Source of the DNA: Flammeovirgaceae bacterium UBA5008
GTDB lineage: Bacteria; Bacteroidota; Bacteroidia; Cytophagales; Cyclobacteriaceae
Direction of reading: 5' to 3'
Assembly (NCBI GenBank): GCA_002398365.1
Contig: DGYK01000057.1
Span: 90,567 to 154,566 of the forward strand
Length of the DNA: 64,000 bases
Part shown: positions 35,765-43,750 of the stretch, piece after piece
Layout: each line of letters begins with the position of its first letter
Numbering within the stretch: position 1 is the first letter of the stretch
Position numbers and translations under genes: made by a program
The notes under the pieces: model-generated
Seen by the model: the letters and a program-made list of their open reading frames with translations, nothing else
Database searches by the model: none
What the model was told of the DNA's origin: nothing

Positions 35765-37027
35765 ATGGAAACACAAAAACTTTTTGACAATGTTATCCGC
35801 ACATACAAAGGTGACCCCGCCTCAGTATATAACACCTGGTTTGTGGGCAGCGAAGGGAGATTGAAGGCTTTTCGCGCCATCAGGCGGGGCGTGCTGCAGG
35901 TAATAGAAGATATAAAGAGTGAAAAATTCGGCAACGATTTCAAAGGCTCATCACTTGAATTTGTACTCACGGCCATTACCGAACAAAAGCAAGTGTTTGA
36001 AGGAGCAGCGCACCCTTTCTACTGGAAACCTAAAATGCGGATACCGGATATTTATGAAAACCAAACCAACAAGAAGGCCTTTGGTCAATTTTTAGAGAAC
36101 TGTTTTTATGCAACGAAAGAAGAACAACTTATTCGTGAAATCATCAAGCTGGATGAATTGAAAATAAAAGGGCTTGGGCCAGCCGTAGCAAGCATCTTAT
36201 ACTTTTTACAGCCAACTATTTTACCGCCCTTCAATACAGCCATTGTAAATGGATTTAACTATCTGTTTCGCGACAATAAGAAACTGGGTAGCTGGCAGGA
36301 GTATTTGAAAATGCGCGAGGTTATCATGAAGACCAATGCTGATAACAAGACGCAGTTGTCCAACGACCTGGGCGCGATAGCGGGTTTGCTTTTTGAAATC
36401 GGAAATAGGAACATCATCATAGAAGGACAGATCATATCGGAAGAGGAGAAGGCAAAACTATTGAAACAGTATGACAAACGTCACAGGGAAGTATTGAGTG
36501 AGAAGCATGAAGAAGATTTGCATACGGAAATGCAGTACCACCTGCTGAAAATAGGAAAGGCTTTGGGATACGATCCAATAGCCGCGGTGAATGATCGTGG
36601 CAAGTGTTATGGCGAAGTCAATTTTTCGTTCATCAGCCTTAATAAGTTTCCGCAAATGCCTTTGGATAAGGAAACGCTGGGTACTGTTCAATTGATTGAT
36701 GTGATCTGGTTTGACAAGAATACCAACAAACCTGTTTGTGCTTTTGAAGTGGAGAAGAGCACGTCTATCTATTCGGGCATCCTTCGGCTGAGCGATCTGG
36801 CTTTTTCATTCACTGATCATCAAACTTCGTTATTTATTATTCTGCCCGACAGCCGCGAGAAGGAAGTGGTGATGCAACTCAACCGACCCACCATTAGAAA
36901 TTCAAGCGTCAGCATCAAATACATCTTATTCTCCGACTTGCGTGAGCATTGCGATGCGCTTTGCAAGTTTGGGGATAGTCATAAAATTTTAGAGAAGATT
37001 GCCAAGACTGTAAATCAAAACACCTAA
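35765..37027 (+). CDS. Predicted nuclease with HhH-like and PD-(D/E)XK-like regions
   Basis: 420 residues, cytosolic. An N-terminal helical region contains a helix-hairpin-helix-like segment (IKGLGPAVASILYFLQP, about 135-150). The C-terminal part has a helix starting near E255 (EMQYHLLKIGKALGYD), then D312 in LIDVIWFD and E328-V-E330-K in AFEVEKSTSIYSG. The last resembles the EVE/EVExST variant of the restriction-endonuclease core. No methylase or helicase is adjacent. It could be an orphan type II-like endonuclease or a repair nuclease. It is out of place among copper genes and may mark an insertion. Confidence 0.65.
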   Translation: METQKLFDNVIRTYKGDPASVYNTWFVGSEGRLKAFRAIRRGVLQVIEDIKSEKFGNDFKGSSLEFVLTAITEQKQVFEGAAHPFYWKPKMRIPDIYENQTNKKAFGQFLENCFYATKEEQLIREIIKLDELKIKGLGPAVASILYFLQPTILPPFNTAIVNGFNYLFRDNKKLGSWQEYLKMREVIMKTNADNKTQLSNDLGAIAGLLFEIGNRNIIIEGQIISEEEKAKLLKQYDKRHREVLSEKHEEDLHTEMQYHLLKIGKALGYDPIAAVNDRGKCYGEVNFSFISLNKFPQMPLDKETLGTVQLIDVIWFDKNTNKPVCAFEVEKSTSIYSGILRLSDLAFSFTDHQTSLFIILPDSREKEVVMQLNRPTIRNSSVSIKYILFSDLREHCDALCKFGDSHKILEKIAKTVNQNT

Positions 37028-37038
37028 ACCAACTTACC

Positions 37039-37707
37039 ATGAAAACTATTTTTTTAAGTATCGTAATTCTCATGGCTTCACTGTCGCTAGCGCTCGCCCA
37101 CGGAGGCAAGAAGCACAAAAAAGATTCGACCAAAGCCCCCATGGATTCAACCATGAACATGGGTGAGCAAAAAGAGCATGATGAAGGAGACACCACCCAT
37201 CACCATGATGAAGGTATGGCCATCGATGAATCGAAAGTAAAAGCAGACCTCGATGATTTTCCTACGCTTCATCCCTTGATAGTACATTTTGCCATCGTGT
37301 TAATTATTGTAGCAGCCGGGATGCAACTGCTGAATCTTTACTTTATGAAAAAGGAAATTGCCTGGATCATCACCGCTATTCTTTTTGTGGGAGTTTTGGC
37401 AGCGTGGGTTGCCGGACGAAATTTCCATCCCCACACGCATGGCATTAGCGCTCACGCGCAATTGGTGCTCGACCAACACGACCAATGGGCTGACTGGACC
37501 GTTTACTCGGGAGTCATCGCCCTGATTCTTCAAGGACTAAATCTCGTTCTCTATAAAGACAAGCGCTGGGCTGCCGCAGTAGTGGCAGTGGTGCTGGCAG
37601 TGTCTTCGTATAGTGTGGCCAGCGCAGGTCACTATGGATCTCAGTTAGTTCACATCGAAGGCATCGGCCCGCAGGGCAAATACTTGGAAATGGAACATGA
37701 GCATTAA
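37039..37707 (+). CDS. His-rich exported DUF2231 membrane protein
   Basis: 222 residues. Signal peptide (SLSLALAHGGKKH), a His/Met/Asp-rich linker (about 20-65 with STMNMGEQKEH and TTHHHDEGM), then four transmembrane helices beginning with the DUF2231 hallmark LHPLIVHFAIVL. A His-rich C-terminus (EMEHEH) completes it. It is probably a periplasm-facing metal-binding membrane protein in the copper island. Confidence 0.82.
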   Translation: MKTIFLSIVILMASLSLALAHGGKKHKKDSTKAPMDSTMNMGEQKEHDEGDTTHHHDEGMAIDESKVKADLDDFPTLHPLIVHFAIVLIIVAAGMQLLNLYFMKKEIAWIITAILFVGVLAAWVAGRNFHPHTHGISAHAQLVLDQHDQWADWTVYSGVIALILQGLNLVLYKDKRWAAAVVAVVLAVSSYSVASAGHYGSQLVHIEGIGPQGKYLEMEHEH

Positions 37708-37842
37708 ACTCCTAATAAACGTTCAAAACGCAAAATCAAATCCATGAATCCTTTGCCGATAGTTGGCGCAACAGAAGGTGAAATACAAGAAACTTCAGAA
37801 AACTGTCTCAATTATTATTTTAACCTAAAACACAAATCAAAA

Positions 37843-38403
37843 ATGAAATCACTAAACAACATGTCGCTCACCGTGCTGGCCATAGTATTCACCATTCAAA
37901 TGGCACAAGCGCAGAACGTAGACTACAAAGGCCATAAAATCGATGCTACAGGAAAAATAACCGATCGTGAAGGCAAGCACATTGGCAGCGTTACCAAAGA
38001 AGGCGTTATCTCCGATAATTCGGGAAAGAAAGTTTCTTATGTTGATAGCAACGGTTCGTTGATAGATGCTAACACAGGTAAGAACCTCGGGAAGGTTGGA
38101 AAGAACGGAACTTTTGTTCCATATTCTTCGAACAACGAGTGGTCGGCAAGCGATTCCGAGAATGGCACTTGTTTAATAAAAGACGAGACAGGAAAAGTAA
38201 GAGCGGTTGTGCACGAAACCTACAAGAACATAGGTGCTTGCGCCATTCATTGCCTAACGCATCACATGAAACACGGTGAGGTTTTAGACGAAACGAAAGT
38301 AAAGGCCACCACCTACGTTTGCCCTATGCACTCCGATGTAACATCAGACAAGCCGGGTAAATGCAGCAAGTGCGGAATGGAGTTGGCGAAGAAAGGTGAA
38401 TAA
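37843..38403 (+). CDS. Exported repeat protein with C-terminal HMBD
   Basis: About 186 residues. I chose ATG 37843, which gives a signal peptide (IVFTIQMAQAQN), over ATG 37744, which adds 33 residues unlike a signal. The middle has short repeats of about 20 residues (GKITDREGKHIGSV, GVISDNSGKKVSYV, GSLIDANTGKNLGKV), a beta-strand ladder. After two cysteines in a HCLTHHMKHG segment, it ends with the HMBD (YVCPMHSDVTSDKPGKCSKCGM). Probably a periplasmic copper binder. Confidence 0.8.
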   Translation: MKSLNNMSLTVLAIVFTIQMAQAQNVDYKGHKIDATGKITDREGKHIGSVTKEGVISDNSGKKVSYVDSNGSLIDANTGKNLGKVGKNGTFVPYSSNNEWSASDSENGTCLIKDETGKVRAVVHETYKNIGACAIHCLTHHMKHGEVLDETKVKATTYVCPMHSDVTSDKPGKCSKCGMELAKKGE

Positions 38404-38456
38404 GATGGAGTATCTAAGCTCAATAAATAATTAAAAATAAAACTAAACTAAACGCT

Positions 38457-38768
38457 ATGAGAAATTCAATGGCATCAATCTCATTCTTGTTTGTGGTATT
38501 ATTCGCTGCATCTCTTGTTACCATGAGTTGTGGCAGTAAGAAAGAACAAAGCACGGAAGAACACGAACACGCAGAGGGGGACACCACCAGTCATCATCAC
38601 GATGAAATGGAAAAGGATTCCACAGAAATGCATGACATGGACTCCACACCGATGGCGTATGCTTGCCCCATGCACCCCGAAGTGACCGGTAAAGAAGGAG
38701 ACAAGTGTTCGAAGTGTGGTATGAAGCTCGAGCCCGTAAAAGAGCATAAAGACGATCATGAACATTAA
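38457..38768 (+). CDS. Small lipoprotein with HMBD and His-rich linker
   Basis: 103 residues. The lipobox is VTMSC; a His/Glu/Met-rich stretch (EEHEHAEGDTTSHHHDEME) follows, then the HMBD YACPMHPEVTGKEGDKCSKCGM and a His-rich end. It overlaps the start of the large multicopper oxidase gene by 11 bases. Presumed copper-binding lipoprotein delivering copper to, or buffering it near, the oxidase. Confidence 0.87.
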   Translation: MRNSMASISFLFVVLFAASLVTMSCGSKKEQSTEEHEHAEGDTTSHHHDEMEKDSTEMHDMDSTPMAYACPMHPEVTGKEGDKCSKCGMKLEPVKEHKDDHEH

Positions 38769-41091
38769 GCGAACAAAGAAAAAGGTTCTATTATCCATGG
38801 TAGGTTGTATGCTGCTTATCGGTGCAGCATACATGCCTCTGCTGGCCCAGCACAAAATGAATGATGCAAAGCCCACGGCATCAGGCAAACGTGTGGAGTA
38901 TGATCTCTCCATCGACCACCTGATGGTCAACTTCACCGGCAAAGAAAAAATGGGGATGGCCATCAATGGCGGCATCCCCGGCCCGGTGCTTCATTTTACT
39001 GAAGGCGATACGGCCATCATTCGTGTGCACAATAAATTGAAGCACGAAGAAACATCCATTCACTGGCACGGGCTGCTGCTGCCCAATGAAGAAGACGGAG
39101 TTCCTTACCTCACCACTGCACCTATCAAAGCGAGCCAGATACACACCTTTAAATTTCCGCTGATCCAAACAGGCACGTATTGGTACCATTCGCATACCCT
39201 GCTTCAGGAGCAGTCCGGCATCTATGGATCGATTGTCATTCATCCCCGAGGATGGGATGAATCCACGAGTATGAAAGAGCAGGTGATTATGTTGAGCGAC
39301 TGGACAGATGAAAATCCGCACGAAGTATTGCGCAATTTGAAGCGTGGCCTGGATTACTATGCCATCAGAAAAAAATCTGTACAAAGCTGGAGCGAGGCCC
39401 TCGCAAAAGGGTATTTGAAAGATCGCGCCAAGACCGAGTGGATGCGCATGCCGGCAATGGATATTTCCGATGTCTATTACAATCGCTTTTTCATCAACGG
39501 AAAATCGGAAAATGTTGTTGCCGATGTGAAGCCGGGCGATTCGCTGCGCCTGCGTATCATCAACGGTAGTGCATCGTCATATCACTGGGTGCAATATGCG
39601 GGTGGCAAGATGAAAATCGTGGCAGCCGATGGGATGCCTGTGCAACCTGTTGAAGTGGACAAGATTCTTGTAGCCATTGCAGAAACATACGATGTTGAAA
39701 TAAAAATTCCTGAGGGGGGCATGGCCTATGAATTTCGCGCCACCGCTCAGGATATTTCAGGACACGCTTCTTTATTTTTTGGCGATGGCATGAAGATGAA
39801 CGCACCTGACCTTCCTAAAATAAACTATTTCGCTATGATGCGCGAGATGAACAACATGGGCGCCATGGACATGAGCAGCATGAATGGAATGAAGATGGAC
39901 AATGCACACCAAGGCCATGATATGGGTAAAATGAAGATGGAAGATATGGATATGAAGAATGACTCTTCTATGAAAGACATGCCCATGGATACTTCCATGA
40001 TGAACATGAAAATGGATACCACATCTATGAAAGAAATGAAAATGGATACCATGAATATGCAAGACACCGTGATGAGCAACATGGATATGAGTAAAATGAA
40101 CATGGGCGATCAAAATGAAGTCATACTGAATTATGATATGCTCCGCGCGCCCAAACCGACCACATTGAACGGCAAACTGCCGATGCGCGAAATCGAATTG
40201 AACCTGACCGGCAATATGATCCGCTACGTTTGGTCATTCGACAATAAAACACTTTCACAATCGGATAAAATCATAATCCGAAAAGGTGAGAACGTGCGCA
40301 TGAAGTTGGTGAACAACACGATGATGCGCCACCCGCTGCACTTGCACGGTCACTTCTTTCGTTTCCTCAATGCTCAGGGCGACTATTCGCCCATGAAGCA
40401 CACCTTCGACATTGGCCCGATGGAAACCGTAACCATCGAGTTCTATGCCAACGAAGAAAAGGACTGGTTCTTCCATTGCCACATACTCTATCACATGATG
40501 GCCGGGATGGCCCGGGTTGTGAGCTATGAAAACTCACCCGCCAATACACAACTTACTCTTAAGGATCAAAAGAAAGTTTTTAAGGAAGACCGGATGCTGT
40601 ACTTCTGGGGCCAGACCAAGATTGCTTCCGATGCCGTGTTCGGGTTTGCCAATGTAGTGGGAAACCGCGGCATACTGGGAACCACCTATCGCGTGAGTTA
40701 TAAAAATCAGTATGAGTTTCAGCCCGACTATCAACGTTTTTTAGACAAACGACAATTCTTTGCGGCCTATATTGGTGCAGATATCCGAAATACATTTCAA
40801 GTGGTGGAAAATGGCAAGTGGGTTGACCGGAAGGTAGCAGTCATCGGTGTTCGGTACTTACTTCCCATGTTTGTTCAATCTGAATTGCGCCTTGATCACT
40901 TGGGCAATGCACGGTTTCAACTTTCGCGGAGCGATATGCCAATTACAAAACGATTGAGATTAAGTCTGGTTGGCAACACCGATTGGGAATACAACATTGA
41001 TTTTGACTACAACATCGGTAAACGGTTTTATATCCACGCGTCTTACGATTCGGATTATAAATATGGTGCGGGGTTGACGGTTTTATGGTAA
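38758..41091 (+). CDS. copA: Multicopper oxidase fused to a beta-barrel-like C-terminal domain
   Basis: 777 residues, about 150-180 longer than PcoA/CopA-type oxidases. After a signal peptide come the first copper ligands (IHWHGLLLP, YWYHSHT). A dense Met-rich segment spans about residues 358-453 (KMKMEDMDMKN, MNMKMDTTSMKEMKMD). The last ligands are HPLHLHGHFFR and HCHILYHMMAGMARVV. From about residue 600 the chain changes to amphipathic strands (YRVSYKNQYEFQPDYQRF, RLSLVGNTDWEYNIDFDYN) ending YKYGAGLTVLW, which resembles the outer-membrane CopB/PcoB barrel. A CopA-CopB fusion is therefore likely. It starts inside the HMBD lipoprotein gene. Confidence 0.88.
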   Translation: MNIKRTKKKVLLSMVGCMLLIGAAYMPLLAQHKMNDAKPTASGKRVEYDLSIDHLMVNFTGKEKMGMAINGGIPGPVLHFTEGDTAIIRVHNKLKHEETSIHWHGLLLPNEEDGVPYLTTAPIKASQIHTFKFPLIQTGTYWYHSHTLLQEQSGIYGSIVIHPRGWDESTSMKEQVIMLSDWTDENPHEVLRNLKRGLDYYAIRKKSVQSWSEALAKGYLKDRAKTEWMRMPAMDISDVYYNRFFINGKSENVVADVKPGDSLRLRIINGSASSYHWVQYAGGKMKIVAADGMPVQPVEVDKILVAIAETYDVEIKIPEGGMAYEFRATAQDISGHASLFFGDGMKMNAPDLPKINYFAMMREMNNMGAMDMSSMNGMKMDNAHQGHDMGKMKMEDMDMKNDSSMKDMPMDTSMMNMKMDTTSMKEMKMDTMNMQDTVMSNMDMSKMNMGDQNEVILNYDMLRAPKPTTLNGKLPMREIELNLTGNMIRYVWSFDNKTLSQSDKIIIRKGENVRMKLVNNTMMRHPLHLHGHFFRFLNAQGDYSPMKHTFDIGPMETVTIEFYANEEKDWFFHCHILYHMMAGMARVVSYENSPANTQLTLKDQKKVFKEDRMLYFWGQTKIASDAVFGFANVVGNRGILGTTYRVSYKNQYEFQPDYQRFLDKRQFFAAYIGADIRNTFQVVENGKWVDRKVAVIGVRYLLPMFVQSELRLDHLGNARFQLSRSDMPITKRLRLSLVGNTDWEYNIDFDYNIGKRFYIHASYDSDYKYGAGLTVLW

Positions 41092-41222
41092 TCCAACAAC
41101 AATGCAAATTTGAAGTAGAATGAAGAGAATACTTGAAGCGAGCTTTTTCATATTGGCTGACGAGAAATTGGCAGCCGAATACGAAAGGCCTGTGTTCATT
41201 ATCCATATCTAATAAACGCTCT

Positions 41223-41852
41223 ATGAACAACCATAAAACACACTGGGAAAATATTTACGAGACCAAGGCAGAATCTGACTTCAGTTGGTTCCAACCTTAT
41301 CCACAAACATCGGTTGACTTTATCAACTTATTTAAGTTGCCCAAGACCGCCAGTATCATCGACATCGGTGGGGGCGATAGTCATTTGGCAGATACATTGC
41401 TGGAATTAGGCTACACAGATATTACGGTGCTTGATATTTCAGCAAAGTCCATAGAACGGGCCAAAGCAAGGCTGGGACAAAAGGCAACAGCCATTACGTG
41501 GATGGAGCGTGACATTGTTGACTTTGAACCACAGCGGAGGTATAATTTTTGGCACGACCGCGCTGCATTTCATTTCCTTACAACAGAAATTCAAGTCATC
41601 AAATATCTCTCGGTTGTTGGTGCCGCTATTCAATCTGACGGTTACCTCGTACTCGGTACATTTTCCGACAAAGGCCCTGCAAAGTGTAGTGGGCTGGAAA
41701 TAAAACAATATACGGAGGCATCCATGTCAGCGCTGTTCGAGAGGGATTTCAAGCACATAAAGTGTGTGGATGAAATACACGTCACACCACGTAATATTCA
41801 GCAAAACTTTGTCTTCTGTAGCTTTCAACGAAAACGATTACCTATACTATGA
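41223..41852 (+). CDS. Class I SAM-dependent methyltransferase
   Basis: 209 residues from ATG 41223; a longer in-frame start at 41133 lies in the short leader after the oxidase and has no support. It begins HWENIYETKAESDFSWFQ, typical of thiopurine S-methyltransferase/TehB-like small methyltransferases. Motif I is SIIDIGGGDSHLADTLL, and an acidic motif is in ITVLDISAKS. The HDRAAFHFL motif is also characteristic of this group. Substrate unknown; TehB-like enzymes act in metalloid resistance. It overlaps the PepSY gene by 4 bases. Confidence 0.82.
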   Translation: MNNHKTHWENIYETKAESDFSWFQPYPQTSVDFINLFKLPKTASIIDIGGGDSHLADTLLELGYTDITVLDISAKSIERAKARLGQKATAITWMERDIVDFEPQRRYNFWHDRAAFHFLTTEIQVIKYLSVVGAAIQSDGYLVLGTFSDKGPAKCSGLEIKQYTEASMSALFERDFKHIKCVDEIHVTPRNIQQNFVFCSFQRKRLPIL

Positions 41853-42604
41853 TAAAAAATAAGAGCTTGTTCATACGCAAAATTCACCGCTACCTCGGCC
41901 TGTTTATTGGCATCCAGTTTTTAGGCTGGACCATCAGCGGACTCTACTTTAGTTGGAATGATATTGACAAGGTGCATGGCGACTACTTGCGCAAATCTCC
42001 GGCATTCCTGTCTGCCAACGTAGCAACTATATCACCAACGGAGGCTATCAAAAAACTTGAGCAAACACAAACGGTCGATTCTCTTCATTCAGTTCACCTC
42101 ATTCGTGTTTTGGGTAAGCCTGTGTACCAGATTGCTTATTTCTCTGGCCGTGTGGGCAAAGGCATGCACCAGCACATACACTATGCGCTTGCCGATGCAG
42201 CCACTGGCGAACGTAAGAAATCGTTAACCAAAGAAGAAGGAATAGCTGTAGCAAAAGAACAGGTGGTGCAGGGCGCTGAAGTAAGCGAAGTGCTGTACTT
42301 GCAGCAGACCGATGGACATCATGAATATCGCGAAAAGCCACTGCCTGCCTGGGCTGTGAGTTTTAAAAACCCGGATTGCACAGTGTATGTGAGTGCGGAG
42401 TTAGGCACATTTCAATCCATTCGCCATGACCAATGGCGTGCCTTTGATTTTCTTTGGATGTTCCACACCATGGATTATGCCGGTCGCGACAACTTTAACA
42501 ATTGGTTGTTGAAAATACTTTCTGTCTTAGGATTATTTACAGTTATGTCGGGGTTTACACTTTATATCATTTCTTCGCGCACGCTAAAAAAATTAATCAA
42601 CTAA
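41849..42604 (+). CDS. PepSY-domain membrane protein
   Basis: 251 residues. N-terminal helix after a basic start (IRKIHRYLGLFIGIQFLGWTISGLYFSW) typical of PepSY-associated TM proteins; periplasmic PepSY-like region (YALADAATGERKKSLTKEEGIAVAKEQV); C-terminal helix (LLKILSVLGLFTVMSGFTLYII). Proteins of this type occur with iron and copper uptake or reduction systems. It overlaps the methyltransferase gene by 4 bases and precedes the DUF2911 gene by 5. Confidence 0.82.
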   Translation: MIKNKSLFIRKIHRYLGLFIGIQFLGWTISGLYFSWNDIDKVHGDYLRKSPAFLSANVATISPTEAIKKLEQTQTVDSLHSVHLIRVLGKPVYQIAYFSGRVGKGMHQHIHYALADAATGERKKSLTKEEGIAVAKEQVVQGAEVSEVLYLQQTDGHHEYREKPLPAWAVSFKNPDCTVYVSAELGTFQSIRHDQWRAFDFLWMFHTMDYAGRDNFNNWLLKILSVLGLFTVMSGFTLYIISSRTLKKLIN

Positions 42605-42609
42605 CTTTT

Positions 42610-43155
42610 ATGAAAACGTTAACAATTTTATTTGCCATCATTTCCTTTTCAACATTCGCTCAGCATGATCACCCAAAGAAAGCTGTTGCGGCAGACACAC
42701 TTAAAAAAAGCATCCCTAAAGAAGCCCACGCTCAAATTGGGGAAGTTCATACGATGATTCACTACCATGCACCTGCCGTTCGCGGACGTACCATCTGGGG
42801 TGGCTTGGTTCCGTATGGCGAGGTGTGGGTAACAGGTGCGCACTCGGCAACCTCATGGGAATTCAATAAAGATATTGTCATTGGCAACAAAACCATTCCG
42901 GCAGGCAAGTATGCCATCTTCACCATACCGGGCAAAGAAAAATGGACGGTCATCATCAACAAAAATTGGGAGCAGCACCTGGCAGATGAATATGACAAGA
43001 TAGATGACTTGGTAAGAGTAGAAGTTATACCCAGTAATCTTATCGCCACTCAAGAAAGACTGTTGTATGAATTATCTAGGGAGTCGGACAATAAAGGTTT
43101 ACTTTCAATTGCCTGGGAAAAAATTAAACTAACAATTCCATTCGAAATACAATAA
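42610..43155 (+). CDS. Exported DUF2911 protein
   Basis: 181 residues from ATG 42610, which starts a signal peptide (FAIISFSTFAQHDH). The mature part shows the DUF2911 core: SPxxxxRG-like APAVRGRTIWGGLVPYGEVWVTGA, ATSWEFNKDIVIGNKTIPAGKYAIFTIP and EKWTVIINKNW. The family is common and uncharacterised in Bacteroidota. A His-rich mature N-terminus again fits the metal theme. Confidence 0.87.
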   Translation: MKTLTILFAIISFSTFAQHDHPKKAVAADTLKKSIPKEAHAQIGEVHTMIHYHAPAVRGRTIWGGLVPYGEVWVTGAHSATSWEFNKDIVIGNKTIPAGKYAIFTIPGKEKWTVIINKNWEQHLADEYDKIDDLVRVEVIPSNLIATQERLLYELSRESDNKGLLSIAWEKIKLTIPFEIQ

Positions 43156-43167
43156 CCAAAAGTCTTC

Positions 43168-43725
43168 GTGCCCCAAATGATCGATTTAACACCCAAGCTT
43201 TTTATTGCACCTACTATCGCTTTAGCCTTAGTAGGAATTTGCTACGTTTACAATCTTAAAAGGGTAATCCATAAACAACTGTTTGGAAAGTTTATGGTGG
43301 CGATGTCAAGCATAGGGTTTGCAGTAAACTTTACTTGGGAGACATTACATGCCCCACTGTATCAGGGGCACCGTTATACCATAAACAGTTTTTCTATTTC
43401 CGCACTAGCTTCCGTTGCGGATGCCATCATGCTTATTCTTTTGTATTCCATATTTTCATTGATACTTAAAGATCCGTACTGGGTAAGCAGGTTGTCACTG
43501 TCGCGCATTTTGTATGTTGCGCTTGTTGGCGGAATAGGTGCCGCTGTATCGGAGGTGCTTCATATACATGCTGGAGATTGGACCTATGCCACAACGATGC
43601 CCATAATTCCCGTTGCCAATGTTGGCATTTCACCCGTCTTGCAGTTTATGATAGTGCCGCTCCTCGTTTATTGGACAAGCTCTTTCTTGCTGAGGGGCAA
43701 GAGTGATTCTAATTTAACTTCGTAG
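43168..43725 (+). CDS. Multi-pass membrane protein
   Basis: 185 residues with about five transmembrane segments. The start is GTG 43168 or ATG 43177. Visible motifs include FTWETLHAPLYQGH and EVLHIHAGDWTYATTMP, with His residues at membrane boundaries. I do not recognise the family with confidence. It is flanked by DUF2911 and the copper ATPase on the same strand, and may be carried along with the island. Confidence 0.65.
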   Translation: MPQMIDLTPKLFIAPTIALALVGICYVYNLKRVIHKQLFGKFMVAMSSIGFAVNFTWETLHAPLYQGHRYTINSFSISALASVADAIMLILLYSIFSLILKDPYWVSRLSLSRILYVALVGGIGAAVSEVLHIHAGDWTYATTMPIIPVANVGISPVLQFMIVPLLVYWTSSFLLRGKSDSNLTS

Positions 43726-43750
43726 ATACTCCTTATTAAAACAGCCTGCA

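Noticed and set aside
39772..40113. His-rich open frame on the minus strand inside the large multicopper oxidase
   Set aside because: It is the antisense of the Met-rich segment: ATG codons read as CAT (His) on the other strand. The plus-strand gene is clearly real.
41120..41212. 30-codon frame between the multicopper oxidase and the methyltransferase
   Set aside because: Very short, no motif, no start or stop coupling with its neighbours; probably leader sequence.
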